DNA of 64,000 nucleotides from Phytoseiulus persimilis (taxonomy: Eukaryota > Arthropoda > Arachnida > Mesostigmata > Phytoseiidae): NCBI GenBank assembly GCA_037576195.1, contig CM075101.1:21700001-21764000 (forward strand), given 5' to 3'. Shown piece after piece: positions 1-11,887 of this stretch. A program made the translations under genes and the position numbers. Numbering within the stretch: position 1 is the first letter of the stretch; every line of letters begins with the position of its first letter. The notes beneath the pieces were generated by a model. That model was not told the DNA's origin and did no database searches. It saw only the letters and a program-made list of their open reading frames with translations.

Positions 1-2487
1 GTTCATGAGCCCCGCAATCATGACTGATCAGCGACTCGTGCTGGCGGAGCCTGCAACGTTCGAGATCACTACGTTTCAACTTCTCACCTGGTCGCCTCTG
101 AAGGTAAGTCGCATAGTTCTCCTTTCGTGATCCGACGATATCGTTTTGGAGGCTATCGCAAGCACAGTCCTTGGAAAGCTGCAGCTTCCTTCGTATTTTT
201 TCTCTCTCATGGACAGCGCTCATGGGGATTTACGCGGTGAGATATGGGTTATCTCGTCGCTTGAGGGATTCGCAAGACAACCATTTGAGGAACCAGACTG
301 GTGTTCGTGATTAAGAAGCCCAGGGCGTGCTTTGTGAAGAAATATCTGAGTCGCTCACCGAGGGATGAGCACAGTCTCGAGCGACGAGGAGAAGTTGAGA
401 GCGTTCAGCTTTGTAGGTACCCTGCCGGCTAGACAAGTTAATGCCGGATGTCCAATGTCGATTTCTTGATTTCGAAATTCTCACAACTCAGCGACGGATG
501 AACATACGGCGAAAACGGGAAATTCTTTTGGAGCTCATCTCTTGGCCTCCCAATGAAAATCGAACGGTTCGCTAGATCGGATTTGAGAGGGTTCAATTTT
601 ATCGCGAGCACAAATCGTGGAAAATGAGAGAATCGTATGAGTAATGGGACCTCAATGAAACAAAGCAAGAAAAAATGTTTGAAGATACATCCTGATGAAT
701 ACAAGATCTCGAATCAATTCAAACTACTTGGCTACGCAGTTGCTGCGTCAATGACAACTGCTTTCCCCACCCGGAAACCACGCCAGTCCAGGAGGAAGTC
801 TTGGATATTTGGCTGCAGAAAGAGGAGCCGCTCAATGTAGGTAATGCAATTCTCTGGCGATCGTCGCGAATCAAAAAGGACCGGAAAAACACACGATCTT
901 CCCAGCTATCGATTGCGGAAAAGAGATCCTGAATCCGGTCCTTTCGACAAAGTGATGAGCAGGAGATAAGAGAGAGAAAAAACTACCGACTCGAACTCAC
1001 CCCGAGGTCGATAACTCCCGCAACCAGCCATTGATTCTCCCTCCGAAGTCTCCCTTGGATACTAAGATTATGTGCTGCACCATCATCACAGGAAGTCTGC
1101 TATATTTTGCTGCCTCTTCAGGTTGTGGACCCTTTCAACTTCGCGTTCGCATTCAAGCTGGAGGTCTGGTTGGGAGTTTTCTCGAGTTTCGTTTTACTGT
1201 CTTTAATCTGCTGGATCATTGACCGGTGAGTTGTGCTCGTGCGACGTGGTGCTAAGAGAGCTCTCCTCGTCCGAACGTTTGATGCTTCGATAACTGAGCA
1301 TTCCCTCCAAAGATACTTGACTCCCTGGGACGAAACGAAACCGGTGGCCCTCACCGAATATCTCTGGGATCTGTTCTCCCGGTTTTTTCCGCAAGGTGGG
1401 GCTCACAGCATGTGGCGCTGTGGTTTTCCAATGATTTAGATGTTTAGCGTAGGGAAAGCGTAGATGGAGTCTTTATTCTGAATCAGATATTGCTCAATTT
1501 TCTTTACGAAAATCTCATCCGTCCGCAGATACTCCGCTCCAGCAGCAGCATTGGTTTCGGATAAATTTGATCGGCTTTCTTCTTGCGTTCTCATTTATCT
1601 TCATGACTTTTTTGAGTACCGCTCTGACCTCGTCGATGACCATCAAGAGCGACGAAGATTTTGTCAACAGCTACGCTGACGTACTACGCTTCCCGAGAGT
1701 TAGGATCTACAGCGAGAAAGGGACATTGTTTGTACAAGCCTTCACGGTAATGTAGAGCTTCTCACTCCGGAGTTCTGACCCGAATTCGACTCATTCGAGG
1801 GGAACTAATCGTAAGCTCAAGTTAAAAAAATCGCTCTAATAGTCAACCATCGCTTGCCTCCATTTTCGGGAATACAGGATCCCCATAATGAGCTTTTCCG
1901 AAAGCTCGCTGCCAGGCTGATACCTGTCCGAGGCATATTCAAGCTGAGCCCACAGGCTATGGAAATGGTAACTGAAATCGAGGGCAGGACACGGGTGATG
2001 ATCGGCAGTCCGGATATCTGTAAGGCGGTTGTCATCCAGAAGAAAAGAACCTCTGGGAGATGTCCGAATGTCATGCTGTCGACAGAGAGCGCTGGCCTGA
2101 TGACCGCATCCCTCTTCATATCCCAGAATCTTCCCGCGCCCACTCGCGAAGTTATACAGCGCGCGTGAGTTCAATCATGGAATCGGAGTTTCCCGTAGCT
2201 GTGCATCATCTCTTGGCGGTCGAGCTCATACTGAGCCATTACACTTCTGCAGGATCCTCATTGCTCTTGAGTCGTACCTTTATCGAAAACCTCTGCTGTG
2301 GTTGATGGAAGAATATGAGAAATGCCAATTGCGAACTCGCCCAGGTGCCGCCTCCACCACGAAAGCTCTTTCCCTTCAAGACGTTCAAGGATGCTTCGTG
2401 TTGTTCGCGATCGGGACAAGCGCCGCAACTTTCGCTTTTTTCTCCGAGATCATGTGGAAACGTTTCTGCTACGGCCCTAGGCCATGA
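1..2487 (+). CDS. Ionotropic receptor gene A (5'-truncated by window edge)
   Basis: Last six exons of a divergent ionotropic receptor (iGluR-related ligand-gated cation channel). Exons: 1-103, 1122-1225, 1313-1395, 1529-1746, 1878-2164, 2253-2487; lengths and phases match the complete paralogs downstream. Seen in order: end of the S1 ligand-binding half (ends LTWSPLK), M1 (LEVWLGVFSSFVLLSLICWI), the pore region (YLTPWDETKPVAL to FSRFFPQ), M3 with TALTSSMTIKSDEDF in the place of the iGluR SYTANLAAF motif, the S2 half, and M4 near LQDVQGCFVLFAIG. Stop TGA at 2485-2487. The exon starting at 1313 uses an AAG acceptor. The frame is open throughout, so the gene may be functional, but exons 1-3 lie outside the window. 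Family assignment comes from topology and the paralogs; the ligand is unknown. Confidence 0.85.
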
Positions 2488-2507
2488 TTGTTAAAAATGG
2501 TCGGACT

Positions 2508-2513
2508 AATAAA
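2508..2513 (+). terminator. Polyadenylation signal of IR gene A
   Basis: AATAAA 20 bp after the stop. The surrounding TCGGACTAATAAA is repeated after the stop of IR gene B, which supports conservation of the 3' end. Confidence 0.6.
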
Positions 2514-3254
2514 GCAGTTTCTCGTAGGGCTATTCGAGAGAAAATTGTTTCAGGAGTGGAGTTTCAGGTCTCGAGCCAGTATACGCGATCTTGAAGTTTC
2601 ACTGGTCATATATAGATCTTCGAATTAATTCCAGACGCATTCCACTCCCTCGGAGAATGATCTCACCAGTTTCCGCTGCGGTCTAATATATGATCATCTC
2701 CAGAAGATCCTAGTCCGGCTGTCGACTCGAGGGGAGCAAAATTCTCTCGCAAACCAGCTACTCGTAAGATCGATTGCCTTCGGCCATCCGATGGGTATTT
2801 CTACCCAAAAAAACACCACGAACCTAGCATGAACGTAGTCAGGCCGAATGTTGTTCGCCGAGTCGTCAGATTTTCGAAATGACATCCAGGAATATTTAAC
2901 TATGAGCTAACTTGACTCAAGCTCCGATCCCCATTCCTGGGACCCCTGTATTCGGTGAGTGACGCCTAGAACGGGCTCATCTCATAAGTTGGCGCTTTGA
3001 CCCACATTCGTCACGAACGGGGCTACATGACGGTCGTGCCAACAGAATCAAGACGAGTCTCGATCTCGACGACGAAGCGATTCGCATTTTCTGATCGTGA
3101 TGTCCCACGACTAGTAAAAGTCACTTTGATGGCGCCTGGAATATCACCGAGCATATTCCAGGGTGAACACGCGAATCAGGGTTTGCCCCTCTGCACATTC
3201 ATCAAGAAATGGATGGCGATTCTTCTCCGGCACAGGCTCTCTTCATGGACTCTT

Positions 3255-3503
3255 CTAGAATCGCAGATTCAGTAATCCGCGCATGATCTCTGTGGGGGCC
3301 TGAGCATCTACCTTATCACAGAGTTTGCATCCATTAGCGATCCATACGCCGTCCACGATTAGTGTCCGGGATTTGCACTCGTCATTTTGCGATTCATTGA
3401 GCCGATAACATTCAGCTTTCACGGACACCTCATCGAGGTACGACGCCTTATGTAGTGAAGATGCAAATACGATTCCGGCGGATATTGATGATCCCGTTCT
3501 CAT
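3255..3503 (-). pseudogene. Unrecognised antisense ORF, degenerate copy of the one at 31329-31682
   Basis: An 82-codon frame whose product matches the product of 31329-31682 over most of its length: shared SSISA-IVFA near the start, then CYRL-ESQN-EC and later PTEI. Paired cysteines suggest an extracellular segment, but no family was recognised. It sits beside an IR exon relic, just as its better copy sits beside IR gene C. This copy ends early and is probably dead. It could also be one exon of an unrecognised minus-strand gene. Confidence 0.4.
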
Positions 3504-3954
3504 AGTTTGCGAATCGGATCTCGGTGAGTTCGAGGTCGAACTGTCTATTCTGAACAGAGAATCGAGAATAGACTCCGATGCTAGACAGCACTCGCATGTA
3601 TTGTCGTACTCGCAGTCATGAATTCTCAGGCTATGATGAGCGGATTGCTCGTGCTTTGGCTAGGCCTTTCATCATATAATAATTGATAGAGATATGGTTA
3701 TTTTGAAGGCAAGAACAGCGACGATGACTCGGTATGAGTCTGTGGCTTGAGCCTTTCAATCCAAGGAGAAAGATATGAGGCCATCTCGAAGCACGCGCGC
3801 TCATCCGAACGAGATGGAACGATTCATGCACCAACAAGTCTCGAGTGAGTTGTTCAAGGATTTTGCTCATGTGCGGATCGAATTTATCCAATGGGGGGCT
3901 GAACCCCGAAGCATGCCAGCGCTGTTTATCACCTCATCTTCTGATCATTTTCAT

Positions 3955-4050
3955 AAGTCTGAATAGAGGGCATGCAACATGGATATTGCATAGAGAACAG
4001 AACATTTGTGGGAATCATGGCATAGTTTTAAGGGAGATGAGTGGTCCTGA
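3955..4050 (+). pseudogene. IR exon-3 relic with in-frame stops
   Basis: Nearly the same as exon 3 of IR gene C (32340-32430): a gapless stretch reads IEGMQHGYCIENRTFVGIMA where gene C has IEDMQHGYRMENGTFVGIMG. Stop codons lie on both sides, the acceptor is lost and no later exons follow. It is therefore a dead remnant of a C-like receptor. The flanking DNA also matches the sequence just before gene C exon 3. Confidence 0.7.
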
Positions 4051-4339
4051 TCTGGATTCCGACCTCGAAAATACACAGCCTCATTCTATCCCTCTTTTAA
4101 TGGAACCGAATCGTTTGTTTCGCAGGAAGCTACTTCTGACAACATTATTTGTCCATGAATATCCCGCGCTGCTTACGATACGCGTACGTTTCTCTGTACT
4201 CTTTCTATTACTTCTATTCTGGAAGCAAGCGCAACGGTCGCATGATCCCGCGACGAGAGCTCGAGATACTTGATACACATAGTCCCAAAGAAGCGATCAT
4301 TGGTGTCACCATTGCTGCTGCGACCTTTAGAGGAGGAAC

Positions 4340-4450
4340 GATCTGGTCGTTCCTTGGGCTTCGTCCCTAACAAACGATCGTGAGCGAGCGGTCAAAGTCA
4401 TCGGGGGAATGGGATGATTTCATCACCAACGTACACTCGACGGGCGACAC
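4340..4450. repeat. Diverged copy of the block at 34560-34650
   Basis: Sequence around GATCGTGAGCGAGCGGTCAA aligns with GATCGTGAACGAGGGGTCAA near 34595, and both are followed by a GGATTTCAT-type stretch. With the two preceding entries it keeps the order of the 31.3-34.9 kb unit, so 3.25-4.6 kb looks like a collapsed duplicate of that unit with most of the IR gene deleted. Confidence 0.55.
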
Positions 4451-4689
4451 CAGCAAGGCGGAAGTTTCTGAAACCGCATCGTTAAGACAGGTTCCGGTTC
4501 TGATTCGGCTGGTGTTCGTGGAGAGGGGGAACAAGAGGATCAGATCTTCTCGACATTGGGTATTTGAACTCCTCGTTGTCGAACAACCCGGAGGAGAACC
4601 CCTGTGGAATTACGCTGGATTTCCCACCGGAAAGAATGCGGTGGATGCGAAGACGCTCAATCCGGAAAAGAGTGGTCTAAACCGGTCGG

Positions 4690-4880
4690 GATTTTCATCC
4701 ATTTCTTTTCTGGTTGCTATTCCGACCCATTTGGGCGGATTCCGGATTTTTTTCGGTTCTCAATTTCAGAGGGCCAGATCTCCGTGGGTGGCACAGCTGA
4801 GCTCACTCGGTGTGATGCGGAGAGATGTCCATCTGACAAAAAGTGCCCGGTATCACCAGCATCTCGCTTTCAACTGGCAA
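4690..4880 (+). repeat. Dispersed repeat family, copy 1
   Basis: Contains the family core: a hydrophilic T-rich lead-in, TTCAGAGGG, a GCTGAGCTCACTCGGTG segment, then GTCCATCTGACAAAAAG. Other copies are at about 24860-25140 (+), 26300-26590 (-), 41840-42180 (+) and 42355-42640 (-). Elsewhere the family occurs as inverted pairs, so this may be one arm of a long-TIR DNA element. No transposase was recognised. Confidence 0.6.
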
Positions 4881-6004
4881 CGATAGAGCCGAAACATGAG
4901 AACCGACGACGGGGGCGGAAACCAAATTCTGACGGAAGAAAAAATCAATTGGATGTCGGACGATCGGAAAGAGGATGTCCAATCGGTTTGATAGGAGAAA
5001 GATTCGCAACTTTTGCATGCGACTTGTGAGCAGAAACCAGTTCTTCGAAAAGTTACAGAGCCCTCTTCGGTCATGTTTCAAGGGTTCCTCGGCACCTGCC
5101 CTGATAGCGGAATTTTCATGTTCCATATTGTTGGTTCTCCTCAGGTGCGCGCGAAATGTTGGCAGCTGACCTTTTTCTGGCAGTTGAAAACCATTGACAT
5201 TGGTCTGAGTGCAAAATCGATTTGAGCGGTAGATTGATTTGAGTGCGGTTGATTTAAGCGTGGTCGATTTTAGCGGAACGAAGGGCCTAGCCGGTTAGGT
5301 GCCCCACCTCGACGGATTCTCCTAAGAACAGCAGGATCGTGTTCGCGATGTGAAAGAACGGATTCATAAATTTTTCAGCCTTTTGAGTTGCCTAGATCCA
5401 AATCTATTAACATTAATCAAAAGTAGTTCATTTGAATCCGCGTGGTCAAGAGCAAACTTGAAATCGTTATATCTCGAGAACCGCTAGGCGTGCAGCGTCG
5501 AACGACAACTTTTTGGAGCGCTCTCTTCGAGGACTATCTTTTCATGAGGCGTGATTTCATGAGGCGTGAGATCGCATGATTTCAAAGGCGTTGAAAATCG
5601 AGAGTTTCTCAATTTAGATGGTTTATACCCTTCCCGTGGCCGGCCAAGAATAGGCTTCAACCAGAATGTAGCCCGTAGTGCCCTCTTCCCACTCAAGGAG
5701 TTTCATCCAAATCGAAGCTTAGCCTTCAGAGTTATGCTTCCGAGTAGGTAACCGACCAGACCCCTCTCTGACTCTATTCCAGTACTTGAGACTCATCAAT
5801 CACTAAACTACGAGACTAAATGACTATGCCTGTTGTGTCCATGGACGGAGAAATCCATCGCCCGATGTACGTTCTCATCTCCGAGCCAACCGCGAGTTAT
5901 GGCGTCCTGAATACAACGCAACATGACTCCGATCGAATTATAGCTATGATTTATGGTTTATGGTTTCATTGATCCAGATTATCATTAACACATTTGTTTA
6001 TATC
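4881..6004. other. No gene recognised
   Basis: Short frames only, none matching a known domain. A low-complexity set of GTTGATTTRAGCG-like repeats lies at 5225-5275. Confidence 0.5.
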
Positions 6005-6029
6005 TATATATATATATATATATGAGCAA

Positions 6030-6826
6030 TCAGCCTTTCGTATCAGGCGCGAGTGATTCAGCAGATCGAGTTTGGTTTTTGTCCCAGTCCTCCAGGATCT
6101 TTTTCGTCCTTCTTACTTCGGTAGCGTCATTCGCTTCCTCGTGGAGTCCGAGACGGTACAGGAGTTCATCTTCGGTAAAATAGATGTCGTTGCATTCGAA
6201 GATAACGTGTTCTGTCATTTCCTCGTATACCCCACATCTGGGACGGGTTTTGTCTACTCAGAGCTCATCTTGTGGGCTCTAGTTGGCAGCATGTTCGCTC
6301 GTGCCAGAGCCAGTAGGGCGCCACCCTTGCTAATGTCCAGTACAGGTAGCTATTCACAACACGCGTAGTTTTTCCCCTGCTGTATGCTTGTAGACTAGAC
6401 TTAAAGAGCATGTTCTCTTTCCAAAGTCTTGGGTTTCTCGGATTCTCTCCTTGATGAGTTTACCGAAAAGCCCGAGAAGCGGTCGACCTTGGTCATCGGA
6501 GTCCACCCTGATATCTTTGCAATGGTATTTTGCTTTGAGGCGCTCCGTTTCCTGGTACATTTTGGTCTTCTTGTTTGTGAGCTCCATCATTCACAGCTCT
6601 CCGGCTTGCTGGTATTTGGCATTGCCCTGACGGCCCTGACCCTCTCTATGTATCTCAGCCTGCTTTGGGCGCTTCTTGCTCCGGAGGACGACCATCCATG
6701 CTCTCCTTGGATAAAATCGCTGGGAACTCTGGAGCCTGGGATTCCTAGCGCCCACTTTCCCGCTTTTCGTTGCGATTTTTCGAGTTTTTCCGTCAGCGAT
6801 GCGCTCGTGACTGGTACTGCGTTTGC
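6030..6826 (-). pseudogene. LINE ORF2 C-terminal region
   Basis: Minus-strand frames in the usual post-RT LINE style: a segment with KSQRKAGKWALGIPGSRV and HGWSSSGARSAQSRLRY (about 6600-6826), then a stretch containing MTEHVIFECNDIYF at 6030-6218, which resembles the Cys/His end domain. An internal TGA and frame changes break it. It joins in frame with sequence right of the foldback element at 8690. Confidence 0.65.
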
Positions 6827-8689
6827 TTAAGGGGGTTCCCTACTTTTGTTCATGTTCCTCGTTTTAAGCCCCTGTATGACCGAGAGGGCTGAAACTTCGC
6901 TTGGCCCTCCCTCGGCCCTCGAAACGAAGACTGAAGTTGGGGCATGGCGGGCAAAAAAAAGGGAGAGGGCTCTAGCCCGATCTAACGAAAAACCTTCGAA
7001 TTCGAGCGGCCAACGATATTCGCATCGAGAACGGATGGAGACGCTTTCGTTATGACTCCATATTCGGATTCCTCGTCGAAAATGCTATTGATTGCAAAAA
7101 AAATTACTCGATTCGGCCAAGCTCTCATGTAGTTATGGCGGACACAAACCACTGAGTTAGTCCAGAATGACGTTTCTGGTTGATGGATCGTAGATATCTT
7201 CGCTCCTGGTTGAGATAATTTCATGAAATTGGGTTGTTTTATAGCCATACGTATCCCATACATGCACATCGAGTTTGATTCGATTAGGCCTAAGGGCAGC
7301 GGAGATGAGAGCGACTGCATTACTTCACACTCACTGCGCTAAACGTAAAGGACATTTTTGAACCGAGAACGGACAGAGAAGCTTTCGGTTTGATTGCATG
7401 TTCGGATTCCTCATTCGAAATGCTTTAATTTCAAAAAAAGAAAGGCTCGATTCGACCAATATTTCGCGAAGATTGAAATCCGAGCTCCGAATTGCTCAGA
7501 TCACATCGAGCAGCTGATGGGGCACGCCTAATCTTTGCCGCCTTTCGACCTAGCTCGATGAAATTTTCTGTGTGTGTAAAGTCCATGGATGGCTATCGCA
7601 GGTCAAAACTTCATGAATTTATCTCAACCTGGAGCGAAGATATTCAAGCTCAACCAGCCAGGATCATCTTTCTGGACTATCTCGAAGGGTTGAACGATTC
7701 TTACTTCGCGGAATCTTGGTCGAATCAAGCTCTTCGTTTGACTGAAATCGTAGCATTTTCAATGAGGAATCCGAATATGCAATCAGACCGAAAGCGTTTT
7801 TTCCGTTCTCGATCTGAAATCCGAGCTCCGAACCGCTCAGATCACATCGAGCAGCTGATGGGCCACGCCTAATCTTTGCCGCCTTTCGACCTAACTCAAT
7901 GAAGTTTTCTGTGTGCGTCAAGTACATGGGTGGCTATCGCAGGTCAAAATTTCATGAGTTTATCTGAACCTGGAGCGAAGATATTCAAGCTCAACCAGCC
8001 AGAATCATCTTTCTGGACTATCTCGAAGGGTTGAGCAATTCTTACGCCGTGAAATCTTGGTCGAATCGAGCCCTTCTTTTTTCGAAATCGGAGCATTTTC
8101 AATGAGGAAGCCGAATATGCAATCAAACCGAAAGCGTCTCTGTCCGTTCTAGGCTTCAAAAATGTTGTTTACGTTCAGCACAGTGAATTCGAAGTAATGC
8201 GGTCGCTCTCATCTCCGCTGCCCTTAGGCCTAGTTGAATCAAACTTGGTGTGCGTGTATAGGATACGTATGGCTATCAAATTACCTAATTTCATGAAATT
8301 ATCCCAACCAGGAGCGAAGATATCTGCGATCCAACAACCAGAAACGTCATTCTATATTAACTCAGTGGTTCATGTCCGCCATAACTACATGAAAGCTTGA
8401 CCGAATCGGGTCATTTTTTTTTAAATCGATAGCATTTTTGACCAGGAATCCGAATATGAATTCATAACCAAAGCGTCTCCATCCGTTCTCGATGCGAATA
8501 TCGTTGGCCGCTCGAATTCGGAGGTTTTTCGTTAGATCGGGCTAGAGCCCTCTCCCTTTTTTTGCCCGCCATGCCCCAACTTCAGTCTTCGTTTCGAGGG
8601 CCGAGGGACAGCCAAGCGAAGTTTCAGCCCTCTCGGTCATACAGGGACTTAAAACGAGGAACATGAACAAAAGTAGGGAACCCCCTTAA
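6827..8689. mobile_element. TTAA-flanked foldback DNA element
   Basis: Begins TTAAGGGGGTTCCCTACTTT and ends with its reverse complement. Perfect or near-perfect inverted arms run at least 6827-7060 and 8470-8689, and related inverted sequence continues inward. TTAA at both ends is the piggyBac-type target duplication. The interior has two direct copies of a ~330-bp unit (about 7470-7790 and 7810-8130) that resemble the inner arm units. No transposase is present, so it is non-autonomous. Removing it with one TTAA rejoins LINE coding sequence in frame. Confidence 0.8.
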
Positions 8690-8721
8690 CTTAGCTTCGG
8701 CAACGCAGTAGATTTCCATTG

Positions 8722-8912
8722 CAGTCGTCCCTCGTTACTCGCGGTCAATTGGTTTCGGGACATTCCGCGAATAACGAGTTTCCGCGAAAAGTGAATTGCT
8801 TTTTTGGTTCACCGTTTCGCGAGTGTCCTTCTGGAAAACGCCCCATTTTGAGCTTCCGGAGAAGAGGGGTCTGATGTTTCCCCAATTGACCGCGAATAAC
8901 GAGGGACGACTG
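8722..8912. mobile_element. pogo/Tigger-like MITE
   Basis: 191 bp with terminal inverted repeats CAGTCGTCCCTCGTTA...GAGGGACGACTG, the CAGT-CCCTCGTTATTCGCGG style of pogo/Tigger elements. The flanking dinucleotide is TG on both sides rather than the expected TA, possibly a mutated target duplication. It interrupts the LINE frame after the residues NRLEISRV. Confidence 0.7.
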
Positions 8913-9064
8913 TGCACTCTTGAGATTTCGAGTCTATTGAACCCCCATAGTGATGATGCGTACATCTGGTGTAGGGCGGTGGTCGCTGCTTTCTCCCAGA
9001 CTTCTTCCTGGTTGTTCAGGTAGTTTCTGGAGTCCGAAAGCGTGATGCCCAAGTATTTGTAGTT

Positions 9065-9567
9065 TCAAGCTCTCGGTACCTCCTCGCCTTGTATCCTCAG
9101 CTCACTCTCGGGCCCCAGGTCAAGGGCCGAGTATACCACGACCGCGCTTTTCGAGGGGTTGAATGTCAGCTCATTCTCGTCTCCAGTCGTGGCTTCCAGG
9201 AGTTTTCCCATTTTTTGGTAGTTCCTGGCCATGAGTACAATATCATCCACGAACAGACGACCGGGTATACAGGAATAGGTTTTTACCCTCGTATCCCACG
9301 TCCATTTGTCCAACTTGACTCTGAAACCCACTCCTTGTTTTTGTAATTTGGTCTCGAGGTCCCAGATATACAGCATGAAAAGGAGACATGACAAAAAGGG
9401 ACACCCTTGGCGGAGCCCCTGGTTGGTCTCTATCCACCTTGAGCTAACATTGTTGTAGTTCATGCTAGCTCTGTTGTGCGTGTATAGTTTCTGGACTGTT
9501 TCAATCATACCTCTGGTCCATGCCAATCGGTCATAGGCGGCTGTACAATCAAGATAAACACATATTA
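9065..9567 (-). pseudogene. LINE reverse transcriptase, second half
   Basis: Carries RT motif A (YLDCTAAYDRLAW, just left of the hAT insertion), the QGCPFLSCLLF block (motif B-like QGxPLSP) and FVDDIVLMA (motif C, a YADD variant), then NPSKSAVV. Its upstream half lies at 14346-14680. Removing the hAT plus one 8-bp target duplication joins DKTGL to ICVYLDC without a frame change. Confidence 0.85.
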
Positions 9568-9575
9568 GTCCTGTT
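9568..9575. repeat. Target site duplication, left (GTCCTGTT)
   Basis: Identical to 14338-14345; 8 bp as expected for hAT. Confidence 0.9.
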
Positions 9576-9586
9576 TAGGGGTCGCA

Positions 9587-9680
9587 AATACCCGGGTATC
9601 AGGAACCGGTTCCGGACCCGGGTATCGGACCCGGGTACCCGGTTCCAGACTCGGGTGAACCCGGGTATATGAGGCGGGTT
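9587..9680. promoter_or_regulatory. Left subterminal ACCCGGGTA cluster
   Basis: Four CCCGGGTA motifs separated by CCGGTTCC-type spacers. The mirror cluster lies at about 14232-14326. hAT transposases bind short subterminal repeats, so these are candidate binding sites (inference). Confidence 0.55.
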
Positions 9681-9693
9681 CTACGATGGCCAG

Positions 9694-11600
9694 GACCAAT
9701 CTGAGCATTACTGTCCAACTCTGGAGGGGTGATCCCGGGACCAATCTGAGCATTACTGTCCAACTCTGGAGGGGTGATTCCGAGACCAATCTGAGCATTA
9801 CTTCCCAACTCTGGAGGGGTGATTCCGAGTCCAATCTGAGTATTACTTCCCAACTCTGGAGGGGTGATTCCGAGACCAATCTGAGCATTACTTCCCAACT
9901 CTGGAGGAGTGATTCCGAGTCCAATCTGAGCATTACTTTCCAACCCTGGAGGGGTGATTCCGGGGTCAATCTGAGCATTACTTTCCAATCCTGGAGGGGT
10001 GATTCCGGGGTCAATCTGAGCATTACTTCCCAACTCTGGAGGGGTGATTCCGGGGTCAATCTGAGCATTACTTCCCATCTCTGGAGGGGTGATTCCAGGA
10101 CCAATCTGACCATTACATTTCAACTCTGGAGGAGTGATTCCGAGACCAATCTGACCATTACTTTTCAACCCTGGAGGAATGATTCCGAGACCAATCTGAG
10201 CATTACTTCCCAACTCTGGAGGGGTGATTCCGGGGTCAATCTGAGCATTACTTCCCAACTCTGGAGGGGTGATTCCGGGGTCAATCTGAGCATTACTTCC
10301 CAACTCTGGAGGAGTGATTCCGAGTCCAATCTGAGCATTACTTCCCAACTCTGGAGGAGAGATTCCGAGACAAATCTGAGCATTACTTCCCAACTCTGGA
10401 GGGGTGATTCCGGGACCAATCTGAGCATTACTTCCCAACTCTGGAGGGGTGATTCCGGGGTCAATCTGAGCATTACTTCCCAACTCTGGAGGGGTGATTC
10501 CGGGGTCAATCTGAGCATTACTTTCCAACTCTGGAGGGGTGATTCCGGGGTCAATCTGAGCATTACTTTCCAACTCTGGAGGGGTGATTCCGGGGTCAAT
10601 CTGAGTATTACTTCCCAACTCTGGAGGGGTGATTCCGAGACCAATCTGAGCATTACTTCCCAACTCTGGAGGAGTGATTCCGAGTCCAATCTGAGCATTA
10701 CTTTCCAACCCTGGAGGGGTGATTCCGGGGTCAATCTGAGCATTACTTTCCAATCCTGGAGGGGTGATTCCGGGGTCAATCTGAGCATTACTTCCCAACT
10801 CTGGAGGGGTGATTCCGGGGTCAATCTGAGCATTACTTCCCAACTCTGGAGGGGTGATTCCAGGACCAATCTGACCATTACATTTCAACTCTGGAGGAGT
10901 GATTCCGAGACCAATCTGACCATTACTTTTCAACCCTGGAGGAATGATTCCGAGACCAATCTGAGCATTACTTCCCAACTCTGGAGGGGTGATTCCGGGG
11001 TCAATCTGAGCATTACTTCCCAACTCTGGAGGGGTGATTCCGGGGTCAATCTGAGCATTACTTCCCAACTCTGGAGGAGTGATTCCGAGTCCAATCTGAG
11101 CATTACTTCCCAACTCTGGAGGAGTGATTCCGAGACCAATCTGAGCATTACTTCCCAACTCTGGAGGGGTGATTCCGGGACCAATCTGAGCATTACTTCC
11201 CAACTCTGGAGGGGTGATTCCGAGACCAATCTGACCATTACTTCCCAACTCTGGAGGGGTGATTCCGGGACCAATCTGACCATTACTTCCCAACTCTGGG
11301 GGGTGATTCCGGGACCAATCTGACCATTACTTCCCAACTCTGGAGGGGTGATTCCGAGACCAATCTGGCCATTACTTTCCAACTCTGGAGGGGTGATTCC
11401 GAGACCAATCTGAGCATTACTTCCCAACTCTGGAGGGCTGATTCCGGGACCAATCTGACCATTACTTCCCAACTCTGGAGGGGTGATTCCGAGACCAATC
11501 TGAGCATTACTTCCCAACTCTGGAGGGGTGATTCCGAGTCCAATCCGACCATTACTTCTCAACACTGGAGGGGTGATTCCGCGACCAATCTGAGCATTAC
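9694..11600 (+). repeat. 45-bp minisatellite array, left arm (about 42 units)
   Basis: The unit reads roughly ACCAATCTGAGCATTACTTC followed by CCAACTCTGGAGGGGTGATTCCGAG. Variant units recur 765 bp apart (17 units), for example at 9916/10681 and 10096/10861, which shows a higher-order duplication. Because 45 is a multiple of 3, several frames stay open for up to about 560 codons; these are not taken as genes. Confidence 0.95.
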
Positions 11601-11887
11601 ATCAGAAACTGGAAGGCGAGCCTCTTTCGGAACTGAATGAGCGATGGAGACTTTCTAAGCATCGCTCGATCGACTGCTTGGCTTTATTCGGAGTATATGA
11701 ATACATAAGTGGCATTCGTCTGCTTCCGAATCGGTTGACTGGAAATCTGTTGTGGGCGACATGTATAGAAGACGAATCGGGAAGCCCAACACCCGTACAA
11801 CCTGGCGAAAGGAAAAAAGAAGGTTACTTTACGGGCACTCCTCCGAGGAAGTGGGCGATTTCACATTCAGAGAAAAAATACTAACGT

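Noticed and set aside
6005-6023. (TA)n microsatellite as an independent feature
   Set aside because: It lies exactly at the 3' end of the LINE and is best read as its tail.
9599-11565. Open frames of up to 564 codons with a 15-residue repeat (TNLSITSQLWRGDSE type) on both strands
   Set aside because: The 45-bp unit is a multiple of 3 and lacks stops in several frames, so long frames are automatic. There is no signal peptide, splice context or bias for one frame.
9694-11600. CRISPR-like regular repeats
   Set aside because: Units are contiguous 45-bp copies with no unique spacers, in a eukaryotic transposon.
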